NCBI RefSeq assembly: GCF_049446075.1 | Contig: NZ_JBMSEB010000001.1 | Span: 1,984,001 to 2,048,000, forward strand | From: Humibacter sp049446075 | GTDB taxonomy: Bacteria; Actinomycetota; Actinomycetes; Actinomycetales; Microbacteriaceae | DNA: 64,000 bases | Reading direction: 5' to 3' | Part shown: positions 26,053 to 34,405 of the stretch, in pieces | Position numbering within the stretch: position 1 is the first letter of the stretch | Layout of the letters: each line of letters opens with the position of its first letter | Made by a program: the position numbers and the translations under genes | Notes under the pieces: model-generated | What the model saw: the letters and a program-made list of their open reading frames with translations, nothing else | Databases searched by the model: none | What the model was told of the DNA's origin: nothing

Positions 26053-27359
26053 GCATCGCCGACCAGACGACGCTCGCTACGGACCGTTCCGGCCTTCTCC
26101 CCTCCGGCCCTCCGCTCGAAGTGGTCGTCGCGCGGGACGTCGGGCACGTGCAGGAGACGCTGAGGCGAGCCAGCCGCGACGGCATCCCAATCGTCACCCG
26201 TGGCGCGGCGTCCGGTCTGGCCGGTGCTGCCGTGGCAACTGGCGGAGAGATCGTGCTCGACCTTTCGGGCCTCGACCGCATCCTGTCGATCGATCCCGTC
26301 GACGGCGTGGCCCGGGTCGAGCCCGGAGTCATCACGGCCGAGCTCGACCGAGCAGCTAGAGAGCTGGGGCTCTTCTACGCCCCCGACCCGGGAAGCGTCG
26401 GAATCTCCACGATCGGCGGCAACATCGCCACGAATGCCGGGGGCCTGCGCGGGGCGAAGTACGGCGTCACTCGGGATGCCGTACTCGCTCTCGACGTGGT
26501 GCTGGCCGACGGCGAGCTGGTGCACGTCGGGCGCTCCACCGTGAAGGGTGTGACCGGCTACGACCTCGCCGGCCTGATCGTCGGTTCGGAGGGAACGCTC
26601 GGCGTCGTGGTCGGCGCGACCCTGCGCCTGCTGCCGATCCCGCCGCACACCGCGACGGCCATCGCCTACTTCGACTCGCTGGAGTCTGCAGCGGATGCCG
26701 TCGCGGGCATCGCGGTGAGCGGCACGCGACCCAGCGTGCTCGAGATCATCGACGGCGCGACCCTGCAGGCCATCGACGATGCGCAAGGCAGCACGCTGCA
26801 CGACAGAGGCGAGGCCCTTCTCGTGGTGCAGACCGACGGCTTCGGGGCGGAAGCGGAGCTCGCCGTCGTGCTCGCCGTGCTGAACGCGAGTGCCGCTTCG
26901 GTGGAATGGACAACGGATGCGGGCGAGGCTGAGCATCTGCTCGCGGCCAGGCGACTGGCGCTTCCCGCCATAGAACGGTTGGGCCGCGTGCTCATCGAAG
27001 ACATCGCGGTGCCGCGCAGCCGACTAGCCGAAGCCATCCGCGAGATCGGAGTCATCGCCGAACGGACGGGGGTGCGCATCTTCGTCTTCGGGCATGCCGG
27101 GGACGGCAACCTGCATCCGATCATCCTGATCGGAGGGGATGCCGCGCAGCAGATCCCTGAGGCGGCGCGCACTGCCGCCGATGCCATCTTCGGCCTGGCC
27201 CTTCGGTTGGGCGGCACGCTCACGGCAGAGCACGGCATCGGGCTGCTCAAGCGGGAGTGGGTGCGCGCCGAGGTCGGCGACCGCGTGCTGGCGCTGCACG
27301 GCGAGCTCAAGCGCGTGCTCGACCCGGCAGGCATCCTCAACCCAGGCAAGGCGTTCTGA
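26049..27359 (+). CDS. FAD-linked 2-hydroxyacid oxidase/dehydrogenase (GlcD-like)
   Basis: 436 residues. The FAD-binding type 4 domain has TRGAASGLAGAAVATGG, DPGSVGISTIGGNIATNAGG and GVTGYDLAGLIVGSEGTLG. The C-terminal FAD-oxidase domain ends in FVFGHAGDGNLHP, GGTLTAEHGIGLLKREWV and DPAGILNPGKAF, as in glycolate and D-lactate dehydrogenases. It is coupled to the mercaptopyruvate sulfurtransferase gene by overlap, which suggests a thiol-bearing 2-hydroxyacid such as 3-mercaptolactate as substrate (inference only). Confidence 0.85.
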   Translation: MSIADQTTLATDRSGLLPSGPPLEVVVARDVGHVQETLRRASRDGIPIVTRGAASGLAGAAVATGGEIVLDLSGLDRILSIDPVDGVARVEPGVITAELDRAARELGLFYAPDPGSVGISTIGGNIATNAGGLRGAKYGVTRDAVLALDVVLADGELVHVGRSTVKGVTGYDLAGLIVGSEGTLGVVVGATLRLLPIPPHTATAIAYFDSLESAADAVAGIAVSGTRPSVLEIIDGATLQAIDDAQGSTLHDRGEALLVVQTDGFGAEAELAVVLAVLNASAASVEWTTDAGEAEHLLAARRLALPAIERLGRVLIEDIAVPRSRLAEAIREIGVIAERTGVRIFVFGHAGDGNLHPIILIGGDAAQQIPEAARTAADAIFGLALRLGGTLTAEHGIGLLKREWVRAEVGDRVLALHGELKRVLDPAGILNPGKAF

Positions 27360-27421
27360 GCACACCGACACCGCACCGCCGCCGACGATCCGACGCGCTC
27401 GGCTTCACCCCGGGAGATCCC

Positions 27422-28465
27422 ATGTCACCGCACCAGTCCCCGCAGCTCGCCGACGGCTACCTGCCGGAGCGCTATGTCGTGGTCGGTGCCGGGGCCGTGG
27501 GTGTGACGTTGGCGGTGGAGCTGCACGGCGCGGGCAGGCAGGTCGTGCTGATCGCGCGCGGCAGCCAGCTGGAGCATGCGAGGGCCGGCACCCTGCGCTA
27601 CATCCGCCCAGAGGGCGAAGAGACGGTGGATGCCTCGATAGCGGCTCCGATCGGGGAACTCGTGCTGCGCTCGGGTGACGTCCTGGTGCTCGCCACGAAG
27701 TCGCAGGACAGCGAGCGGACTCTCGCCGACCTCGCCGGAGTCCCCGCCCGAGCACCGCTGGGCAGCGCACGCGACGTTCCCGTTCTGACACTCCAGAACG
27801 GCCTCGACAGCGAGCGCAGCGCCCTCCGCCGCTTCGCCACCGTGCTCGCCGGTGTTCTTTGGTTGCCGTCGAGCTACACGCGGCCAGGAGAGGTCGTGTC
27901 GCCCGGCGATCCAGCCGTCGGCACCGTGTGGCTCGGCGGGTACCGCGACGGGGACGGCGCCCTGGCCAACCGCGTTGCCGCCGATCTCCGAGCGGCGAGC
28001 TTCGAGGCCCAGGCCGTCGCGGACATCGCTCGCTGGAAGGCGGCCAAGCTCGTCGTCGCCGCAGGGTTCGGTCTCGACGCACTGTATCCGCCAAGTGCGC
28101 TTCGGGATGCCGCACGTCGGCTCATCGAGGATGAGGCGCGCGCCGTTCTCGCGGCAGCGGGCTGGGGAATCGCCGACTTCCGCACGGAATCGACGATCCC
28201 GCTCGAGCGCAGCGCGGCGGCGGACATCCCGGACCATCCGCGGGGCGGCAGCTCCACGTGGCAGAGCCTGCACACCGGCCGCAGCCTGGAGACCGACTTC
28301 CTGAACGGCGAGATCGTTCTGCAGGCGCGGCTGAACGGCCTGGATGCCCCGGCGAACGAAGCACTGCAGGCGCGTCTCGCGCGCGCTCGCGCTGAAGGCA
28401 CGCCCGCGGCATCCCTCGACGAGGACGACCTGCTGCAGACGGTGCAGGCACTGAGCCTCGCGTGA
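27422..28465 (+). CDS. Ketopantoate reductase-like (ApbA/PanE family) 2-oxoacid reductase
   Basis: 347 residues. The NADP-binding motif VVVGAGAVGVTLAVELHGAG (about 20-39) opens the protein; ATKSQDSERTL and TLQNGLDSE match ApbA family positions, and the C-terminal helical domain carries SSTWQSLHTGRSLETDFLNGEIV (about 275-297 in part). The WLPSSYTRPGEVVSPG segment differs from true PanE, so another 2-oxoacid is likely. ATG at 27422 has GGGAGA six bases upstream. It ends the LysR-side gene set and converges with the rhodanese gene. Confidence 0.75.
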   Translation: MSPHQSPQLADGYLPERYVVVGAGAVGVTLAVELHGAGRQVVLIARGSQLEHARAGTLRYIRPEGEETVDASIAAPIGELVLRSGDVLVLATKSQDSERTLADLAGVPARAPLGSARDVPVLTLQNGLDSERSALRRFATVLAGVLWLPSSYTRPGEVVSPGDPAVGTVWLGGYRDGDGALANRVAADLRAASFEAQAVADIARWKAAKLVVAAGFGLDALYPPSALRDAARRLIEDEARAVLAAAGWGIADFRTESTIPLERSAAADIPDHPRGGSSTWQSLHTGRSLETDFLNGEIVLQARLNGLDAPANEALQARLARARAEGTPAASLDEDDLLQTVQALSLA

Positions 28466-28493
28466 CGTCCGGCCCGCAGGAGACGCGAACCGG

Positions 28494-28931
28494 TCAGGAG
28501 GCCGGAACGCTCTCCTCGACGGGAGCCGTGGGCAGGCCGGCATCCCTCCAGGCAGGGAACCCGCCGTCGACGTGAACGACGTTGCGGAACCCGAGCTCGA
28601 GCAACTCGACCGCCACCGGGAGCGAGCCGTTGATGGAGCCGCAGATGACCACGATGGCCTGGTCGTGATCCGCCACGCCCGGCAGCGCCGCGTCTGAACC
28701 GACGTCGAACTGTTCGCCGATCCTGGTGCGGTCCGCGATGACGGCCTGAGGGATGGCGCCGTTCTGTTCACGGTTGCCTGCGCTTCGCACGTCGATGAGT
28801 AGGGCTCCACCTGCCACTGCGGCTGCCGCGAGTTGGGGCGTCACGAGCTGGGGTGTGCTGGAAGCAGTGCCGGGCGCGACTCCTGCGTCGGGCAGGGAGC
28901 AGGCGGAGCTGTCGGATGAGGCGGTGGACAT
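28494..28931 (-). CDS. Single-domain rhodanese-like protein
   Basis: 145 residues. A low-complexity N-terminus (1-28) precedes a rhodanese domain: LVTPQLAAAAVAGGALLIDVRSAGNREQNGAI, active loop VVICGSINGSLPVAVEL (Cys about 97), GFRNVVHVDGGFPAWRDAGLP. The loop CGSINGS departs from the usual CRxGxR/T, so donor choice may be unusual. It is the last gene of the long minus-strand operon, 36 bp after the ABC ATPase gene. Confidence 0.8.
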   Translation of the reverse strand: MSTASSDSSACSLPDAGVAPGTASSTPQLVTPQLAAAAVAGGALLIDVRSAGNREQNGAIPQAVIADRTRIGEQFDVGSDAALPGVADHDQAIVVICGSINGSLPVAVELLELGFRNVVHVDGGFPAWRDAGLPTAPVEESVPAS

Positions 28932-28966
28932 GGTGCTTTTCCTTTCGTGAATGACTGGTCGGCCGG

Positions 28967-30631
28967 TCAGGCCGGCACCGAACGGCGCCCTGGGATGGCC
29001 GCTAGTAGTTCCCTCGTCAGCTCGTGTCGGGGATCGCCGAAGACCTGCGAGGTAGGTCCGGACTCGACGACGCGCCCCTTGCCGAGGACGGCGACACGGT
29101 GCGCGAGCCCGGAGACAACGGCGAGATCGTGCGAGATGACCAGGTAGGCGAGGCCCAGCTCGCGCTGCAGCTCGCCGAGAAGGTCGAGGATCTGTGCTTG
29201 CACCGAGACGTCGAGCGCCGAGACCGGCTCGTCGAGCAGCACGAGCTCGGGCCTGAGTGCCAGCGCCCTCGCGATCGCGACACGCTGCCGCTGACCGCCT
29301 GAAAGCTCGGCCGGTCGTCGATCGAGCGCACTCTGCGGCAGCGCCACGCGTTCGAGAAGCTCGCGTACCGCCGCACCTCGCGATGCACGGTCTCCGATTC
29401 GGAATGCCTCGAGCGGTTCCGCGATGATCTGCGCGACGCTGAACTTGGGATCCAGCGATGCGAACGGGTTCTGGTGCACGAGTTGCACTCGGCGCCGCAA
29501 CGGACGCAGTGCGCGCCAGCCGAGGCCGGAGACATCCGCACCGTCGAAGTGCACCGTGCCCGACGTCGGGCGCTCGAGGCCCATGGCGATGCGCAGCGTC
29601 GTGGTCTTGCCGGAGCCCGATTCCCCGACCAGCGCCAGGGTCTCGCCTGGCGAAACGCTGAGGCTCACGTCGTCGACGGCCAGGAGATGACGCGGACCGC
29701 CATCGGGCGAGCGCCCAGGCAGGCGGAACTCCTTCGAAACACCTCGGAGCTCAAGCAGTGGCACGGATGCCTTCCCCTCGGCAGGGCGGGCAAGCGGCGT
29801 CGCCGGCGGGACCGCGAACGCGGGCGCAGCATCCAGCAGGCGTTTCGTGTACGGATGCTCCGGCGCCGCCAGCACGCGCGCGGGAGTTCCACGCTCGACG
29901 ACCCTTCCGTTCTGCATGACGACGACCTGATCGGCACGGTCGGCCGCGATGCCGAGGTCGTGAGTGATGATGAGCAGGCCGATGCCGGTCTGCTCCACGA
30001 GGCGGTCGAGGTGATCGAGGATCCTACGTTGCACGGTCGCGTCAAGGGCGCTCGTCGGCTCGTCCGCTATCAACAACCGAGGATGGCCGGCCAGCGCGAT
30101 GGCGATGAGAGCCCGCTGCCGCAGTCCGCCGGAGAGCTCGTGCGGATACTGCCGAGCCCGGAGCACGGCGTCGTCGATGCCTGCGAGAGTGAGGGCGTCG
30201 ATCACCTCGGCCGACACCGCGCGCCTGGGGACGCCGCGACGACGAATCACTTCGGCGATCTGCGGCCCGATCTTCAGCGTGGGGTTGAGCGACACCATGG
30301 GATCCTGCGGCACGAGGCCCGCGACGGTTCCTCGAACCGATCGGAAGTCACGATCGCCGAACCGAGTGACGTCTCGTCCCGCGATCGACACCGCGCCGCC
30401 GGTGATGCGGCCGCCCGAGGCGAGCAGACCGAGGGCGGCCGCCGCCATCGTGGACTTGCCTGAGCCCGATTCGCCGACGACGGCGACTCGCTCCCCTGGC
30501 GACACGCTCAGGTCGATGCCGTGCAGCACATCTCTGGCCTCCCGCCCCGCCCCGTAGGCGACGCGGAGTCCGCGGATGTCGAGCACGGGCCCGATCGCCG
30601 GCCGAGCGTCGTCGCGCGATTGATCGCTCAT
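28967..30631 (-). CDS. Fused dual ATP-binding subunit of a peptide/nickel-type ABC importer (DppD-DppF, GsiA-like)
   Basis: 554 residues with two complete nucleotide-binding domains. The first (about 15-265) has GESGSGKSTMAA, LSGGLRQRALIA and LLIADEPTSALD; the second (about 295-550) has GESGSGKTTTLR, LSGGQRQRVAIA and LVLLDEPVSALD. Each ends with the oligopeptide-transporter extension (HPYTKRLLDAAP; HELTRELLAAIP). The fusion layout is that of GsiA. Its ATG overlaps the stop of the DppC-like gene (ATGA). It energises the importer encoded just upstream. Confidence 0.92.
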   Translation of the reverse strand: MSDQSRDDARPAIGPVLDIRGLRVAYGAGREARDVLHGIDLSVSPGERVAVVGESGSGKSTMAAAALGLLASGGRITGGAVSIAGRDVTRFGDRDFRSVRGTVAGLVPQDPMVSLNPTLKIGPQIAEVIRRRGVPRRAVSAEVIDALTLAGIDDAVLRARQYPHELSGGLRQRALIAIALAGHPRLLIADEPTSALDATVQRRILDHLDRLVEQTGIGLLIITHDLGIAADRADQVVVMQNGRVVERGTPARVLAAPEHPYTKRLLDAAPAFAVPPATPLARPAEGKASVPLLELRGVSKEFRLPGRSPDGGPRHLLAVDDVSLSVSPGETLALVGESGSGKTTTLRIAMGLERPTSGTVHFDGADVSGLGWRALRPLRRRVQLVHQNPFASLDPKFSVAQIIAEPLEAFRIGDRASRGAAVRELLERVALPQSALDRRPAELSGGQRQRVAIARALALRPELVLLDEPVSALDVSVQAQILDLLGELQRELGLAYLVISHDLAVVSGLAHRVAVLGKGRVVESGPTSQVFGDPRHELTRELLAAIPGRRSVPA

Positions 30632-31593
30632 CTCTGCAGCTCCTCGATGGTCTTGCCGATGTGGTTGAGCGCAAGCACGACGAGCCCGACCGCCAGGCCA
30701 GGCAGAAGCGCGAGCCACGGCGAGGTGGCGAGGTAGTTGCGGCCGTCCGAGATGAGGGATCCCCACTCGGGCGAGGGGGGCGGCGCGCCGAATCCCAGGA
30801 AGCTGAGTGAGGCCACGGCCAGCAGCGCGGTGCCGAAGTCCAGCACCGCCAGCACGAGAACCGGCCCCCACGAGTTGGGCAAGACGTGGCGCCACAGCAC
30901 CCGCAACAGTCCTCCTCCGCCGATCCTGGCGGCCTCGATATACGGGAGCGTGCGCACCCGAAGCACCTCCGAACGCGTCACGCGAGCGAATCCTGGCGTG
31001 ATCCCGACGCCGACGGCGAGCGCGACGTTCACGGTGCCGAAGCCGAGAGCCGTGACGATGGCGAGGGAGAGGAGCAGGGCGGGGATCGCCAGCAGCACGT
31101 CGATGAACCGCATGAGCACGGCATCCACGACTCCGCCCACGAACCCGGAGACCACGCCGATGACCAGTCCGGCCAGCACCGCAACGCCCACCGCGATGAT
31201 GGTCGCCTCGATCGAGAGCGAGCTGCCGTAGACGAACCGCGTGTACTGGTCGCGGCCCAGTTGGTCGGTGCCGAACCAGTGCGCGAAGCTCGGGGCCTGG
31301 AAGACGGTGTGCGGCGATGTGGCGCTGGGGTCGCCGTGCGCGAGCACGAAGGGCGCGACCGCCGCCAGCAGCAGCGCAGCCACGTAAACCACGGCGACCA
31401 CCACTCCCGGACGACGCACGAGACGGCCCACCAGCCCGGCACGCCGCCGGGCCGGGCCGTCGGATGCCTCGCCGCCCGCGTCTCGCGCGGCGCCCGCGGC
31501 GCGCCACGTCGCTCGGCCGGCCGGCGAGCCGCCCAGCTCGAGGGCGGGTTCGAGCTCGGCGGCGCCTTCGATGATCGAGACTTCCACGGTCAC
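30628..31593 (-). CDS. ABC importer permease (DppC-like)
   Basis: 321 residues. A Pro/Ala-rich N-terminal stretch (1-50) precedes six membrane segments. The DppC hallmark GTDQLGRDQYTRFVYGSSLS is at about 110 and the EAA-like loop is YIEAARIGGGGLLRVLWRHVLP (about 215-236 in part). It pairs with the DppB-like protein encoded 13 bp upstream. Confidence 0.9.
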   Translation of the reverse strand: MTVEVSIIEGAAELEPALELGGSPAGRATWRAAGAARDAGGEASDGPARRRAGLVGRLVRRPGVVVAVVYVAALLLAAVAPFVLAHGDPSATSPHTVFQAPSFAHWFGTDQLGRDQYTRFVYGSSLSIEATIIAVGVAVLAGLVIGVVSGFVGGVVDAVLMRFIDVLLAIPALLLSLAIVTALGFGTVNVALAVGVGITPGFARVTRSEVLRVRTLPYIEAARIGGGGLLRVLWRHVLPNSWGPVLVLAVLDFGTALLAVASLSFLGFGAPPPSPEWGSLISDGRNYLATSPWLALLPGLAVGLVVLALNHIGKTIEELQR

Positions 31594-31606
31594 GGCTGAC
31601 CTCCTT

Positions 31607-32554
31607 TCATGCCACGCGCGCCGTGACGACGACGCGCGGATCGAGCAGCGGATAGACGAGGTCGACCACGACGTTCACAAGCACGAAGCCGGCAGCTGCG
31701 ATCACGACGATGCCTTGAACGAGCGGGATGTCCTGGGCGAGCACGGCCTGCTGGGCCAGACGACCGATACCCAGGCGAGAGAAGACGGTCTCGGCGACCA
31801 CAGCGCCGGCAACCGTGTAGCCCACGATCAGGCCGAGGATCGTGAGCGCGGGCAATGCCGCGTTGCGAAACGCGTGCACGGCATGCACCGCGAACTTCGA
31901 AAGGCCCTTCGCCCTCGCCGTGGTGATATAGCCCTCACCCAACTGATCGTTCATGCCGCGGATGAGCACCTGGGCGAGGATGCCCGAGGTCGGGATGGCC
32001 ATGGTGAGCGCCGGGAGGACAAGCGTCGCGGGCGTCGCCGAGCCGACCGACGGGAACAGATGCAGGTCGAAGCTCAAGAGCTGGATGAGCAACAGGCCGA
32101 TGAAGAAGGTGGGGAACGAGACCCCGAGGGCGGGCAGCCGCTCCAGCAGGCGCCGGAGCGGCCGCCATCCCACATACGTCGCGAGGAAGGCGAGCACGAT
32201 GCCGCCGACGGCGGTGAACAGAATCGCCGTTCCCGCCAGTGCGAGCGTCGGTGGCAGGTTCTGCGCGATCAGCGAGGACACCGGCTGATGCATCGAGACT
32301 GATTGCCCGAAGTCGAGCCTGAGCGCCTTGCCCAGCTGCGAGAAGTACTGCACGATCACCGGCTGGTCGTAGCCGTATTCGTGCGCGATCTGCGCGATCT
32401 GCGCCTTCGAGGTCGTCGTCGCAGTCCCCGACCGGTTGATCAGGATCTGCACCGGATCGCTCGGCAGCAGGTACAAGACGATGAACGACACCGTGTATGC
32501 GGCCCACAGCACCAGTACGGCCTGGCCGAGCCGGCCCACCACATACTTCAGCAT
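31607..32554 (-). CDS. ABC importer permease (DppB-like)
   Basis: 315 residues. It starts LKYVVGRLGQAVLVLWAAYT with the typical first membrane helix; the periplasmic loop carries GQSVSMHQPVSSLIAQNLPPT; the EAA-like loop is YITTARAKGLSKFAVHAVHAF (about 220). This is the normal length and layout of DppB/OppB. Confidence 0.9.
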   Translation of the reverse strand: MLKYVVGRLGQAVLVLWAAYTVSFIVLYLLPSDPVQILINRSGTATTTSKAQIAQIAHEYGYDQPVIVQYFSQLGKALRLDFGQSVSMHQPVSSLIAQNLPPTLALAGTAILFTAVGGIVLAFLATYVGWRPLRRLLERLPALGVSFPTFFIGLLLIQLLSFDLHLFPSVGSATPATLVLPALTMAIPTSGILAQVLIRGMNDQLGEGYITTARAKGLSKFAVHAVHAFRNAALPALTILGLIVGYTVAGAVVAETVFSRLGIGRLAQQAVLAQDIPLVQGIVVIAAAGFVLVNVVVDLVYPLLDPRVVVTARVA

Positions 32555-32566
32555 GCTCGCCCTCCT

Positions 32567-32655
32567 TCCTCAGGCATCCGGTTCCTCAGGCATCCGGTTC
32601 TTCAGGCGCCGGGTTGTTCAGCGCGGGCTTGTTCGGCGCCCGCTTGTTCGGGTGA
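32567..32655. repeat. Degenerate 16-bp tandem repeat between binding-protein and permease genes
   Basis: Two near-exact units TTCCTCAGGCATCCGG are followed by drifting copies (TTCTTCAGGCGCCGGG, TTGTTCAGCGCGGGC, TTGTTCGGCGCCCGC, TTGTTCGGGTGATCGG). It fills the 106-bp gap inside the operon. In the transcript it is downstream of the binding-protein gene, where repeats or hairpins often protect the abundant upstream message. Confidence 0.7.
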
Positions 32656-32660
32656 TCGGC

Positions 32661-34328
32661 TCACTTCGAGATCCACACGTCGTTGAGCCGCAGGAACGCC
32701 TCGTTCGTGAACTTCAGGCCGTGCACGGTGCTCGCGACACCCGCCACCTGAACCCTGTTCTGCAGCGGGAAGAGCGTGCCGGACGCGATGAGCTCGTCTT
32801 GGATCTGCCCGAACAGGGCGGTGCGCTTGGCGGTGTCCGGTTCGGCGATCTCCTGTGCGAACAGGCTCTGCAGCTTCTGCGCCACATCCTGCTTCTGCGT
32901 GTAGGCACCGGGCCCCTTGCCTTCAGCCACGACGGAGGTGTCGTAGTACGTGCGCAGGATGTCTGCGTCACCCCGCGTGAAGTACGTGCCGGTCAGGTCG
33001 AACTTGCCGTTGTTGGCATCCACGGAGAACTGGGCAGGGGTGTCGACCTGCTGCACGATCTTGATGCCGATGGCCTTCAGCTCGCTCTGCAGCAGATCCC
33101 AGCCGGGCCACGGCGCGTTGATCAGCAGTGAGACGGCCAGTTGCTTGCCGTCCTTGTAGCGGTACCCGTCGCTGCCGGTCTTCCAGCCCGCGGCCGAGAG
33201 TGTCTGCTGCGCGGCCTTGGCGTTGTACTTCAACGACGACGACTCGTTCTTGTACTGCGGAGTCGACGAGTCGATCACGCTGGTCGCGACAGGGTAGCCG
33301 GGATAGAAGACCGTGTCGGCCCAGGTCTTGCGGTCGATGCCCAGTTGGATCGCCTTGCGCACCGCGTCGTCGCCGAGGATGCCGTTGATGTTCGGCAGCA
33401 GGTCGAGGGCGAGCCCAGGCAGAACGGCGCTTTGGATCGATCCGCCTCCGGACTTGATGCTCTGCTGGTCGGCGGCGCTGAGCGGGTTGCGCGGCCACGC
33501 GACGTCGATCTGGCCGCTGTTCAGCGCACCCACCAGAACGCTCTCTTCCGGGATGTACTTGACATCGAGCTCGTCGATGTAGGCAGCGGCCCTGTTGGAG
33601 TTGATCGGCGAACCCCAGTCGTAGTCCTTGCGCTTGACGAGCACGACGGACTGGTTCGGCGTGTACTTCTTCAGCGTGAACGGACCCGACCCGTAGAACT
33701 GCCCGAGCGCTCGCTGCGCTGGCGTGAAGTCGGTGTACGACTTGGGCGACAGGATGCCCAGTGTCGTCGTGGCTGTCGCCTGCAGGAATGCGGCGTTCGG
33801 CGTGGCGAAGTCGACCTTCACCTCGTACGGATCGACCACGGTCGTTGACGAGTACCCGGAGATGTACGTGGCGCCGAGGGATGCCAGCGCGCCCAGCTTC
33901 TTGACGTTGTCGAGGGTGTCTTTCACCGCTGTGGCGTCGAACTTCTCTCCGTCGCTGAACGTGACATCCTTGCGCAGCCAGAACGTGTAGGTCTTGGCGT
34001 CCGACGAGACGGACCACTTCGTGGCCAGCCACGGCTTGATCGCACCCGTCTTCGGATCCTGGTCCGTCAGCGAGTCGACGAGGTTGCGGTCGAGCGAGCG
34101 CGATTCGATCCAGAAGTTCTGGTTGGGGTCGAGGTTGGCGTAGGGATCCTGGTTGAAGGCGAGCGTAAGCGTTCCACCCTTCTGCACCGCGGACTCCGAC
34201 GTGGTGGCCGCAGTGCCCGCGCCCGAGGCGGAGCACGCCGTGAGCGCGAGGATCGACGCCATGCTCGCTGCGGCGACGCCGAGCAGTCGGCGACCGAGTC
34301 GTCGGTGGGGCGGGTGCGTGGTGTTCAT
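32661..34328 (-). CDS. ABC importer substrate-binding lipoprotein (family 5, DppA/OppA-like)
   Basis: 555 residues. Signal peptide with lipobox ALTAC (Cys about 32). The family 5 layout is clear: GGTLTLAFNQDPYANLDPNQ, LATKWSVSSDAKTYTFWLRK, FSDGEKFDATAVKDTLDN, GSGPFTLKKYTPNQ and AVRKAIQLGIDRKTWAD. Ligands of the family include peptides, glutathione, opines, nickel and sugars. With two monooxygenases upstream and a rhodanese downstream, a sulfur-bearing peptide or organosulfur compound is the likeliest cargo. Confidence 0.9.
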   Translation of the reverse strand: MNTTHPPHRRLGRRLLGVAAASMASILALTACSASGAGTAATTSESAVQKGGTLTLAFNQDPYANLDPNQNFWIESRSLDRNLVDSLTDQDPKTGAIKPWLATKWSVSSDAKTYTFWLRKDVTFSDGEKFDATAVKDTLDNVKKLGALASLGATYISGYSSTTVVDPYEVKVDFATPNAAFLQATATTTLGILSPKSYTDFTPAQRALGQFYGSGPFTLKKYTPNQSVVLVKRKDYDWGSPINSNRAAAYIDELDVKYIPEESVLVGALNSGQIDVAWPRNPLSAADQQSIKSGGGSIQSAVLPGLALDLLPNINGILGDDAVRKAIQLGIDRKTWADTVFYPGYPVATSVIDSSTPQYKNESSSLKYNAKAAQQTLSAAGWKTGSDGYRYKDGKQLAVSLLINAPWPGWDLLQSELKAIGIKIVQQVDTPAQFSVDANNGKFDLTGTYFTRGDADILRTYYDTSVVAEGKGPGAYTQKQDVAQKLQSLFAQEIAEPDTAKRTALFGQIQDELIASGTLFPLQNRVQVAGVASTVHGLKFTNEAFLRLNDVWISK

Positions 34329-34405
34329 GGTGGTGCCTCTCGTGCTGTGGTTGGTCGGGTGTCGTGATGTGATGCGATGCGGCCGGCCTGCCAGCCGACC
34401 GATGG

